From the NCBI RefSeq assembly GCF_017094505.1, contig NZ_CP064787.1, positions 1,860,001-1,924,000 on the forward strand: a stretch of 64,000 nucleotides of DNA, read 5' to 3'. The notes under the pieces are model-generated. The model saw nothing but the letters and a program-made list of their open reading frames with translations. It was not told the DNA's origin and searched no databases. The first letter of the stretch is position 1. Each line of letters opens with the position of its first letter. Position numbers and translations under genes: made by a program. Source of the DNA: Halapricum desulfuricans (GTDB lineage Archaea; Halobacteriota; Halobacteria; Halobacteriales; Haloarculaceae). This document shows positions 36,688-43,823 of this stretch, piece by piece.

Positions 36688-37503
36688 ATGGACGACGGCG
36701 ATCCGACGATCCTACTGACGAACGACGACGGAATCGAAACGACCGGGTTCCGGGCACTCTATGACGCGCTGACAGACGTCGGAGAAGTGATCGCAGTCGC
36801 GCCCGACAGCGACCAGAGTGCTGTCGGACGTGCGCTGTCGGACTCGGTCACGGTTACCGACCACGAACTCGGGTACGCGGTCGCCGGAACGCCCGCCGAC
36901 TGCGTCATCGCCGGCGTGGAGGCGCTGGTGCCCGACGTCGACCTCGTGGTGTCCGGCTGCAACGACGGGGCGAACCTCGGGGCGTACGTCCTCGGTCGGT
37001 CCGGCACCGTCAGCGCGGCCGTCGAGGCCGCCTTCTTCGACGTGCCGGCGATCGCCGTCTCGATGTACATCCCCGTTCGAGAGGACGTCACTTCCGAGGC
37101 GGTGAGATCAGAGTACGACGCCTACGGCGAGGCGACGCGAGCAGCCGCATACCTCGCGGACCACGCGCTCGGGGCGGGTGTCTTCGAGTCCGCCGACTAT
37201 CTGAACGTCAACGCGCCGATGGCCAGCGGGGAATACGGGCCGCTCGACGACGGCGAGCACGCGCCGCTCGCGATCACGGAGCCGTCACGCGTCTATCAGA
37301 TGGACGCCGTCCGTGACGGGGCCGAGATCCAGCTGTACGACCGGATCTGGGAGCGGATGGCCGACGGGGATCTGCCCGACGAGAACGGGACCGATCGACA
37401 AGCCGTCGTCGACGGCAAGGTCAGCGTCTCGCCGCTGACTGCGCCCCACACGAGCCAGCACCACGAGGCGCTGGACGCGCTGGCAGAGACGTATCCGGCG
37501 TGA
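36688..37503 (+). CDS. surE: 5'/3'-nucleotidase SurE
   Basis: A 271-residue metal-dependent phosphatase that acts on nucleoside monophosphates. The N-terminal metal motif ILLTNDDGIET is intact. Further SurE landmarks are APDSDQSAVGRALS, GTPADCVIAGV, SGCNDGANLG and the late LNVNAP. The TATA-like GCTTTTGC lies 27 bases before the ATG, giving a leaderless start. It is convergent with the DUF502 gene. Confidence 0.95.
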   Translation: MDDGDPTILLTNDDGIETTGFRALYDALTDVGEVIAVAPDSDQSAVGRALSDSVTVTDHELGYAVAGTPADCVIAGVEALVPDVDLVVSGCNDGANLGAYVLGRSGTVSAAVEAAFFDVPAIAVSMYIPVREDVTSEAVRSEYDAYGEATRAAAYLADHALGAGVFESADYLNVNAPMASGEYGPLDDGEHAPLAITEPSRVYQMDAVRDGAEIQLYDRIWERMADGDLPDENGTDRQAVVDGKVSVSPLTAPHTSQHHEALDALAETYPA

Positions 37504-37542
37504 CCACTGTCTTGCGAGCTGTCTGTGACAGTTCGGTGCGCT

Positions 37543-38346
37543 CTACACGTTGGTTTCATCGTGCGTGTTGTCTTCGGTGGACACGTCGGTTTCGTCGAGC
37601 GTGTTGTCTTCGGTGGACACGTCGGTTTCGTCGAGCGTGTCGTCTCTATCAGATGCGCTGTCCTCTCCGGGCACGTTACTCGACGTGGTCGCTGTTTCGA
37701 TGGCGTCGCTGATGTCCGGGTCGAGTGCTTCCAGTTCGTCTTTCGTCTCCGCGATGCCGGTCGTGACCATCAGTCGGATGCCCCGCCGAACCGAGATGTC
37801 GAGTTCGTGGACTTCCGACTCGGGGACGAGCGCGAGGTGACCGTTCGTCGGGTTCGGACTGTTCGGGAGATAGACGTTGTAGGCCACCCCGATCGCGGTC
37901 TGTACCGGTTCCGGGCTCTCGGACGTGATGAATCCGAGCGCGTAGACGCCGTCACGGGGATATTCAACGAGGACGACGCTTTTATACCGATCAGTCGACT
38001 CGACCAGCGAGTTGGCCACGCCCTGAACGCCGGTGTAGATGACCCGTACCATCGGAATGAGCCCGATCGCACGGTCGAGACCGCCGAAGAAACTACCGGT
38101 GATACCCCACTGGGCCAGAAAGCCGGCGAGCCAGATCAACACGAGCAGCAGTACCACCGCCAGCAATCTGGCCAGGAACTCGCTCTCGCCGGTGAATCGC
38201 GTCAGATCCATCGTCGTGACGAACGGCTCGACGAAGCCGGTCAGCCACCCGAACGAGAACCGCAGCGCGACGATCGTGACGACCAGCGGTGCGATCAGTA
38301 TCAGGCCGGTGACGAAGCTATTTCGGATCCAGTACTTCCAGTTCAC
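37543..38346 (-). CDS. DUF502 membrane protein with repeated acidic tail
   Basis: A 267-residue protein with two N-terminal helices (GLILIAPLVVTIVALRF, LLAVVLLLVLIWLAGFLA) and the DUF502 cytosolic core (IPMVRVIYTGVQGVANSL, VLVEYPRDGVYALGFIT). The tail consists of a 12-residue repeat, DNTLDETDVSTE, encoded by a 36-bp tandem. The GTG at 38346 is supported by AACTTTTTTGTG 26 bases upstream; the longer frame runs into the origin region. The function is unknown. Confidence 0.85.
   Translation of the reverse strand: MNWKYWIRNSFVTGLILIAPLVVTIVALRFSFGWLTGFVEPFVTTMDLTRFTGESEFLARLLAVVLLLVLIWLAGFLAQWGITGSFFGGLDRAIGLIPMVRVIYTGVQGVANSLVESTDRYKSVVLVEYPRDGVYALGFITSESPEPVQTAIGVAYNVYLPNSPNPTNGHLALVPESEVHELDISVRRGIRLMVTTGIAETKDELEALDPDISDAIETATTSSNVPGEDSASDRDDTLDETDVSTEDNTLDETDVSTEDNTHDETNV
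37565..37646. repeat. 36-bp tandem repeat inside the DUF502 coding tail
   Basis: Two exact 36-bp units at 37565-37600 and 37601-37636 plus a partial third, with a diverged partial copy before them. The unit is a multiple of three and keeps the reading frame, so it only lengthens the acidic tail of the protein. Confidence 0.85.
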
Positions 38347-38434
38347 GTCCGGGTGTCCCGCGGTAGCACAAAAAAAGTTCCCGCCTATTTTTCGGACTGG
38401 TCCGGACAGCCACGCCAGATGCGCCGACCGGTAG

Positions 38435-38461
38435 AGAGACACACCACTGTTGCAAGTGAAG
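38435..38461 (-). promoter_or_regulatory. Candidate origin recognition box, left copy
   Basis: A 27-bp sequence that reads CTTCACTTGCAACAGTGG-TGTGTCTCT on the minus strand (one mismatch to the right copy at 38904-38930, inverted orientation). The pattern of a short dyad followed by a T/G-rich flank is like haloarchaeal ORBs recognised by Orc1/Cdc6. It points outward from the enclosed repeat array. Confidence 0.6.
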
Positions 38462-38578
38462 CCGGGGCATTGAACGAGGGGGTGGGCCCACCAGCGGGTG
38501 TGGAAAGGCGAACCAGTGCAAGACGACCGTGACGTCCTGCCGTCCCGACCAGCCCGGCCTAGCGCCCCGCGCCGGACG

Positions 38579-38810
38579 ATCAACGGAGAATACACCGTAA
38601 TGCAGCGATCAACGGAGAATACACCGTAATGCAGCGATCAACGGAGAATACACCGCAATGCAGCGATCAACGGAGAATACACCGCAATGCAGCGATCAAC
38701 GGAGAATACACCGCAATGCAGCGATCAACGGAGAATACACCGCAATGCAGCGATCAACGGAGAATACACCGCAATGCAGCGATCAACGGAGAATACACCG
38801 CAACGCAGAA
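38579..38810. repeat. Eight tandem copies of a 29-bp repeat inside the putative origin
   Basis: Perfect 29-bp periodicity from 38579, unit ATCAACGGAGAATACACCGC-AATGCAGCG (split). Copies 1-2 have T for C in ACCGT, and copy 8 ends diverged. There are no spacers, so this is not a CRISPR. The unit is not a multiple of three, and all frames through it are repeat artefacts. Its place between two inverted origin boxes suggests iteron-like sites for an initiator. Confidence 0.95.
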
Positions 38811-38825
38811 TGTGCCGTACGCTGA

Positions 38826-38872
38826 GACCAATAGTCAGCTAAAAATGTAAATGCTTTAGTTGAAATTGTGGA
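38826..38872. other. AT-rich tract, possible duplex-unwinding element
   Basis: After the tandem array the sequence becomes AT-rich (AGCTAAAAATGTAAATGC, TTTAGTTGAAATTGTGG), in contrast to the GC-rich surroundings. It lies between the array and the right origin box. A duplex-unwinding role is inferred from this position. Confidence 0.45.
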
Positions 38873-38903
38873 CTGTTGCGCTACTAGGGTAGTCAATTCG
38901 CCG

Positions 38904-38930
38904 CTTCACTTGCAAGAGTGGTGTGTCTCT
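38904..38930 (+). promoter_or_regulatory. Candidate origin recognition box, right copy
   Basis: CTTCACTTGCAAGAGTGG-TGTGTCTCT on the plus strand, inverted match of the left copy (26 of 27). It contains the exact palindrome CTTGCAAG. A partial third match, AAGAGTGG at 39022-39029, touches the TATA box of the orc1/cdc6 gene and could allow autoregulation. Confidence 0.6.
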
Positions 38931-39021
38931 GTCGTTCACGGTGCTGGCCATCCGGCTCCGAGGAGACAGTAAGGTCGCCGACAACCGCACACCAACGCTC
39001 CGTCTCACATGAATCAGATGT

Positions 39022-39038
39022 AAGAGTGGATTTATATA
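39022..39038 (+). promoter_or_regulatory. orc1/cdc6 promoter with partial origin-box match
   Basis: TTTATATA at 39031-39038 is a near-ideal archaeal TATA box centred about 26 bases before the ATG at 39061, so the message is probably leaderless. Directly upstream, AAGAGTGG repeats part of the origin box. Confidence 0.7.
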
Positions 39039-39060
39039 TGAACGATCGAAAGGCGGAGGC

Positions 39061-40287
39061 ATGCGTCGATTCGTGCGGAAGCAGAACATCTTCCGCAACA
39101 AGGATGCGCTCGGGGAATCCTACCAGCCGGACCGGATCGAGGAACGCGACGAGGAGATCGAGGAATACATGGACGCGCTCCAGCCGGTCGTCGACGGCTG
39201 GGAGCCGAACAACGTCTTCCTCTATGGGAATACGGGGGTCGGGAAGACAGCCGTCACTGACTATCTTCTCGACAGACTCAAAAGAGACGTTGCGGACTAC
39301 GACGATGTCGATCTGTCCGTGTTCTCGGTCAACTGCAAGACGCTCAATTCCTCGTATCAGGTCGCAGTCGAGCTGGTGAACGAACTCCGGCCAACAGGTG
39401 GCGAAATTAGTTCGACCGGGTATCCCCAGCAGACTGTCTTCAAGAAGCTCTACGAAGAACTCGAGGCGATCGGCGGCACGATTCTGATCGTACTGGACGA
39501 GATCGACTCGATCGGTGATCGAGACGAACTCCTGTACGAACTCCCGCGGGCGCGAGCCAACGGCAAGCTCGACTCGACGAAGGTCGGCGTCATCGGGATC
39601 AGCAACGACTTCAAGTTCCGCGATCAGCTTGATCCCCGCGTTCAGGACACGCTCTGTGAGCGAGAACTGCAGTTTCCGCCGTACGACGCGCCGGAACTGG
39701 AGAACATCCTCGAGTCGCGCGCCGAGATCGCGATCGCTGAGGGTGCCATCGAGCAGGGCGTGTTGAACTTCTGTGCGGCGCTGGCCGCCCGTGACAGCGG
39801 AAGCGCCCGACAGGCGCTCGATCTCCTGCGACTGGCGGGCGAGATCGCCGAGAATCGGGACGCCGACCTCGTCGAACGCGATCACGTCGAAGCGGCACGG
39901 TCCCGTCTCGAACAGGAGCGTGTCGAGGAAGGGATGCGCGAACTGACGACACACGGCCGTCTCGTCCTGCTGGCAGTCATTTCGAAAGCCGCCAGAGAGA
40001 AAACGCCGTGTCGTATTCGAGAGATTTACGAGGAGTACGCGACGCTCTGTGACACCTCCGGGATCGACCCGCTCGCACAGCGATCTGTCCACAACCACCT
40101 GTCCGATCTCCGGATGCTCGGGATCCTGTCGGCCTACGAGAACCGGAGTGGCTCTCGGGGCAACTACTACAGCTACGAACTGGACGTCCCGTTTGCGAGC
40201 GCGATCGAGGCCATGTCAGACGTCCTCCGACTCGACAACGAGATCGAAACGATCCGCGAAATCGCATCGAGAAACGACGTCACGTGA
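39061..40287 (+). CDS. Orc1/Cdc6-family replication initiator
   Basis: A 408-residue AAA+ initiator that binds origin boxes and loads the MCM helicase. Walker A is GNTGVGKT at residues 56-63, Walker B VLDEID at 145-150, and sensor 1 lies in GVIGISNDFKF. A C-terminal winged helix follows (RIREIYEEYATLC...RSVHNHLSDLRMLG). The last twelve codons (TIREIASRNDVT) are part of a 38-bp tandem repeat continuing downstream, so the protein end has been shaped by repeat expansion. The 5' flank is the origin candidate. Confidence 0.94.
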   Translation: MRRFVRKQNIFRNKDALGESYQPDRIEERDEEIEEYMDALQPVVDGWEPNNVFLYGNTGVGKTAVTDYLLDRLKRDVADYDDVDLSVFSVNCKTLNSSYQVAVELVNELRPTGGEISSTGYPQQTVFKKLYEELEAIGGTILIVLDEIDSIGDRDELLYELPRARANGKLDSTKVGVIGISNDFKFRDQLDPRVQDTLCERELQFPPYDAPELENILESRAEIAIAEGAIEQGVLNFCAALAARDSGSARQALDLLRLAGEIAENRDADLVERDHVEAARSRLEQERVEEGMRELTTHGRLVLLAVISKAAREKTPCRIREIYEEYATLCDTSGIDPLAQRSVHNHLSDLRMLGILSAYENRSGSRGNYYSYELDVPFASAIEAMSDVLRLDNEIETIREIASRNDVT

Positions 40288-40404
40288 TTATCCGCGAAAT
40301 CGCATCGAGAAACGACGTCACGTGATTATCCGCGAAATCGCCTCGAGAAACGACGTCACGTGATTATCTGCGAAATCGCCTCGAGAAACAACGTCACGGG
40401 AATT
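40252..40404. repeat. Four tandem copies of a 38-bp repeat at the orc1/cdc6 3' end
   Basis: Units start at 40252, 40290, 40328 and 40366. Each begins ATCCGCGAAATCGC and ends GACGTCACGTGATT, containing the palindromes GACGTC and TCACGTGA. Copies 1-2 are identical, copy 3 has one change, and copy 4 has several. The first unit is coding for the end of Orc1/Cdc6 and includes its TGA; the others are noncoding. Confidence 0.93.
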
Positions 40405-40429
40405 GCGTCCTCTGTCGCCTGTGACGCAT

Positions 40430-40503
40430 AGTGACCGTTGGAAGTCCCTTCCGGGTCGACCGCACGAAGTAGTGCGGTCGAGTAAACCGTTACAACAGTC
40501 ACT
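40430..40503. repeat. Dispersed palindromic repeat, copy 3 (3' of the PhoU-domain gene)
   Basis: 74 bp from AGTGACCGTTGGA to TACAACAGTCACT, ends complementary at most positions. It has an internal hairpin CCGCAC-GAAGTA-GTGCGG. It matches copy 2 at both ends and copy 1 in the TTCCGG and CAGTCAC parts. It immediately precedes the stop codon of the minus-strand PhoU-domain gene. Confidence 0.65.
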
Positions 40504-40504
40504 A

Positions 40505-41554
40505 TCACTCGTCGCTCGGCGTTCTGATCGTCGTGTGTTCGCTCTCCTCGTTGAGCGCGAGGTTCGTCGCGATCTCGGCGTTCCGCACGGCGTATTCGGC
40601 CGTCTGCTGGAGGCTGACGAGCACTTCTCTGATCTCGAGGAGGTCCGTGTTGCTCATCTCGGGCAGGTCTCCCAGAATCTCCTGCACGCAGTCCTCGACT
40701 TCGGCGTACTGCTTTCGGACCTCGATGGCTGCGTTGTAGTCTCGTTCGACGGCGGCGTGGGCGGCCTGTTCGGTCATCTCGTTGACCTGGTCGGTGAAAT
40801 CGCGGATTCGCTTCATCGTCGAGGAGTCGACCTGTAGCGTGTGGTCTTCGGCTTCCAGCGCGATCTCGGCGATGTCCTCGGCGTTGTCGGCAGTCAACTC
40901 GAGGTTCTTCGCGATCGACCGATAGCCGATCAGCGGGAACCCGTCCTCCAGCCCGACGGCACGGGCGAGATTCGGGTTCTGGTAGGCCGTGAAGATCAAC
41001 CGAAGCATGAGTACGAAGATCTTGTTCGCCTGCCGCTCCCGGTTCAGCGCACGCTGTGCGAGGTCGGGATTGCTGTGGGCCAGCGCCTTGATCCCCTCGT
41101 TTCGCATCGTCGATCCGGTCGACTCGAGGCGCTCGATGAGGTTGTCGAGCGTGAAGTCCTCCGCGTCGACCGAACACCGGATCGCGATCCGGTCCGGGGT
41201 CTCCTCGATGACGCCCAGCCCCATCAGCTGCGTCTCGGCGTTGTAGACGGCGTTGATGTGCTCGCTGGCCAGCGTTTCTCCCTCTCCGGCGTCGACGTGG
41301 ATGATCCGCCTCCCCAGCACGTACTGGGCGACGATCGCGCGTTCCAGACTGTCGGCGTCCAGATCGGCCGCGTGGATGACGGCCTCGGACTCCTCCGACT
41401 GGACCGACTCCGGCAGCACCGTCAGCGTCCCCTTGTCACCGATCCGCAACGAGACCTCGTCGCCCTTCTCGACGCCCTGGTTGGTGGTCCACTCCGCCGG
41501 CAGGGTCATCGCCAGCGTCGATGGCCCCAGTCGCTGCACTTTCCTGGTTTCCAT
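40505..41554 (-). CDS. AbrB-like/PhoU-domain regulator
   Basis: A 349-residue protein. Residues 1-45 are a SpoVT/AbrB-type DNA-binding swapped hairpin (METRKVQRLGPSTLAMTLPAEW, then VEKGDEVSLR). The rest comprises PhoU-type three-helix repeats with acidic metal-binding clusters (AEDIAEIALEAEDH, YAEVEDCVQEIL). Such proteins control phosphate transport genes. No pst genes are in the window. The ATG at 41554 starts the AbrB hairpin exactly. Confidence 0.88.
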   Translation of the reverse strand: METRKVQRLGPSTLAMTLPAEWTTNQGVEKGDEVSLRIGDKGTLTVLPESVQSEESEAVIHAADLDADSLERAIVAQYVLGRRIIHVDAGEGETLASEHINAVYNAETQLMGLGVIEETPDRIAIRCSVDAEDFTLDNLIERLESTGSTMRNEGIKALAHSNPDLAQRALNRERQANKIFVLMLRLIFTAYQNPNLARAVGLEDGFPLIGYRSIAKNLELTADNAEDIAEIALEAEDHTLQVDSSTMKRIRDFTDQVNEMTEQAAHAAVERDYNAAIEVRKQYAEVEDCVQEILGDLPEMSNTDLLEIREVLVSLQQTAEYAVRNAEIATNLALNEESEHTTIRTPSDE

Positions 41555-41628
41555 ACCCCCTTTATGATTTGCAGTGTACCTTAATCTTGTGCATACACAA
41601 CCATATTTGGGCATTTGTCAACCTATGT

Positions 41629-41688
41629 CTATACACTCTACTCTCCAGCACACCGATGCTATACACTCTACTCGCCAGCAAACCAGTG
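41629..41688. repeat. Two tandem ~30-bp repeats upstream of the PhoU-domain gene
   Basis: CTATACACTCTACTCTCCAG-CACACCGATG at 41629-41658 is followed directly by CTATACACTCTACTCGCCAG-CAAACCAGTG at 41659-41688. On the minus strand each gives GTGTATAG, and a related GTGTATGCAC lies at 41590-41599, nearer the gene. These may be regulator sites for the PhoU-domain gene or part of the 3' region of the ATP-NAD kinase-like gene. Confidence 0.7.
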
Positions 41689-41709
41689 TCATCGAAGGGA
41701 TCGCGCCGG

Positions 41710-42789
41710 CTAGACGATCTCCATGAGGCGGCGCTCGAAGCGCCCGACGCGGACGCGGTGCCACCCGCGCAGGCGGTCGTCGAGGTCGGCATCGCCGGTA
41801 TCGACCCGGAGCACGCCCAACTGATCGACCTTCCGCCGCGACGCGACGATCTCGGTCTCGCACTGGCGGATCACGGCCGGCGAGAGTTGCTGGTTGCCCC
41901 GTCCGAAGACGAACCCCTGGCCGCCGATCGGCGAGACGACGATCACGTTCTCGTCGCCGAGCACGTCGAGAATCTCGTCCTCGCGAGCGTCGGCCACCAG
42001 CAGCTCGCCGTCGCGCCAGACATCGACCCCGAGCGGCGACCCGTCGAATCCCAGCCGGGATTTGATCGCGCCGACGGTCCCCCCCGGTCCGAGGACGTAC
42101 GTGACGTCCGGTCGGGCCTCCTCGGCGACCCCCTCCGCGACTGCCTCGACAGTGCCGCCGGCGAGTTGCTTGCTCGACTGACGCTGCCGGGCCCGCGGGA
42201 CGGTCACGACGGCGTGCAACTCAGAGCGGACCTCCCCCTCCCGGTAGGCTTGCTCGTCGATGTCGTTGACTTCCCCGTCGGTCACCGCATCGAAGGTTGC
42301 TGCGACCCGCCCGGCGGCGCGCGGCGTCACGCCGAAGACCGACGAATAGACCTTGACGCCGGCAGGCACACCGAAGACCGGTACGTCCGATTCCCCGAGC
42401 GCCTCGGCGACGTCGACGGCCGTCCCGTCGCCCCCGACGAAGACGACGACGTCGACGCCGCGATCCAGAAACGCCTGGACGGCCGCGCGCGTGTCCTCGG
42501 CTGTCGTCTCGTCGACAGCGGCGTCGGGGCCGGCCTCGGGTTCGCCGATAATTTCGGGATCAAAGCCGGCCTCGCGAGCGGCAGACGCGCCCATGACGCC
42601 GGCGTAGGTCACGAGCATGACGTCGGTGTCGGTCGCGGCCATCGCCTCGAGCGCTTCTCGCGCCCGGTCTGGCGCACGCGGTCGCGCTCCGCGCTCGCGG
42701 GCCTGCGACAGCTTGCCGTCGGTGCCTTTCAGCCCGACGCGCCCGCCCATGCCGGCGATGGGGTTGACAACGAACCCGATCGTGCGCAT
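41710..42789 (-). CDS. ATP-NAD kinase family protein
   Basis: A 359-residue protein of the NAD kinase/diacylglycerol kinase fold. It has IGFVVNPIAGMGGRVGLKG at the start, the family GGDGT motif in VVFVGGDGTAVDV, and VPAGVKVYSSVF. A late GPGGTVGAIKSRLGFDGSPLGVD fits the AcoX-like ATP-NAD kinase branch. The substrate is uncertain; it is longer than ordinary NAD kinases. The ATG at 42789 begins the first strand. Confidence 0.85.
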   Translation of the reverse strand: MRTIGFVVNPIAGMGGRVGLKGTDGKLSQARERGARPRAPDRAREALEAMAATDTDVMLVTYAGVMGASAAREAGFDPEIIGEPEAGPDAAVDETTAEDTRAAVQAFLDRGVDVVVFVGGDGTAVDVAEALGESDVPVFGVPAGVKVYSSVFGVTPRAAGRVAATFDAVTDGEVNDIDEQAYREGEVRSELHAVVTVPRARQRQSSKQLAGGTVEAVAEGVAEEARPDVTYVLGPGGTVGAIKSRLGFDGSPLGVDVWRDGELLVADAREDEILDVLGDENVIVVSPIGGQGFVFGRGNQQLSPAVIRQCETEIVASRRKVDQLGVLRVDTGDADLDDRLRGWHRVRVGRFERRLMEIV

Positions 42790-42949
42790 ACCCGTTCCAC
42801 GGGGCCTCGGAAGGAAAGCGCCACGGTGTCCGGCGGTGACTGTGACACGGCGTCCCGGCGCGACAGCGACGCTCGGATCCGGAAGCTGGAACGACACTCC
42901 AGACGCTCTGCCGATCACATTTTTACCGCTCGAGGACCGAGAGTGTGAC

Positions 42950-43072
42950 ATGCTCGTACCGCTCGCGGAGACCGCAGTCAACGGGGACGTGATCAATCTC
43001 GCCGGCGCGATCGTCGCCGTCGGCGGGCTCGTATTGACGTATGCCTGGCTGCAGGAACTCTATCTGGATTGA
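42950..43072 (+). CDS. Small single-pass membrane protein (40 residues)
   Basis: MLVPLAETAVNGD is followed by a ~20-residue hydrophobic helix and ends LQELYLD. The support is the start: TTTTTA at 42920-42925 is centred 27 bases before the ATG, a typical leaderless promoter. Its end overlaps the stop of the convergent cinA/moaB-like gene by 13 bases. Function is unknown. Confidence 0.65.
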   Translation: MLVPLAETAVNGDVINLAGAIVAVGGLVLTYAWLQELYLD

Positions 43073-43761
43073 TCGTCCGGGCGATCGACGCGCTCGGCGA
43101 GCCACCTCGCGGCTGACTCTACGGTTTCAACGTCGGTTCCGGAGACTTTTACGCGGACGTGCTCGCCCGGATAGACGCCGACGGTCACGTCGAAGCGCTC
43201 GCGGAGGTCATCGATCCGGTCGAGGAGTGCGCTTTCGGGCTCGTCGGCGACGACCGTCTCGGTGTGCTTGACCGTCCCGCCGAACTGATCGGCGATCTCG
43301 CCGAACATCCCTCGCATCTCCTCGGGGACGCCCGGGAGCACGTAGACGTTCTCGACGTGACAGCCCGGCGCGACCCCCTCCGGGTTCGGGATGAACTGCC
43401 CTCCGGCGGGGATCTCGGTCGTTCCCTCGGTCAGGTCCTCGCGGGCGTAGCCGCGCTGTGTCTCGATGTATTCCAAGGCCGCCTCGCTGTGCTCCATCGG
43501 CTGGCCGACGGCCGCCGCGACCGCGTCCATCGTCACGTCGTCGTGCGTGGGTCCGATCCCGCCGGTGACGACCACGGCGTCGTATTCGGCGCGGTACTCG
43601 TTGACGACGCGCGCGATCTCTCCGATACGGTCCGGGACGGCAGTGACGCGTTCGACCGTCACTCCGCGGTCGGTCAACTTCCGGGAGAGCCACGCGGCGT
43701 TCGTGTTGACGGTGTCACCGGCAAGCAACTCGTCGCCGACGGTTACCAGCGCGACGCGCAT
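43060..43761 (-). CDS. CinA/MoaB-type molybdopterin-binding domain protein
   Basis: A 233-residue protein with the MoCF-biosynthesis fold. The start is VALVTVGDELLAGDTVNTNAAWLS, then VVVTGGIGPTHDDVTMDAVA, then the CinA-specific YVLPGVPEEMRGM, each quoted as a key stretch. It lacks the C-terminal amidohydrolase half of bacterial CinA. Family members may act in nucleotide or NAD repair; the role in haloarchaea is not known. Confidence 0.9.
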   Translation of the reverse strand: MRVALVTVGDELLAGDTVNTNAAWLSRKLTDRGVTVERVTAVPDRIGEIARVVNEYRAEYDAVVVTGGIGPTHDDVTMDAVAAAVGQPMEHSEAALEYIETQRGYAREDLTEGTTEIPAGGQFIPNPEGVAPGCHVENVYVLPGVPEEMRGMFGEIADQFGGTVKHTETVVADEPESALLDRIDDLRERFDVTVGVYPGEHVRVKVSGTDVETVESAARWLAERVDRPDDQSR

Positions 43762-43823
43762 ACCGGCTTGTTATGGTCTCGACAGCAAAGGCGTGTCGCC
43801 CTCTGTTTGGCTCGTTCGAGGAC

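Noticed and set aside
38579-38850. CRISPR array or short ORFs in the 29-bp repeats
   Set aside because: Repeats abut without spacers, and the frames only recycle the repeat (29 is not divisible by three). No cas genes are in the window.
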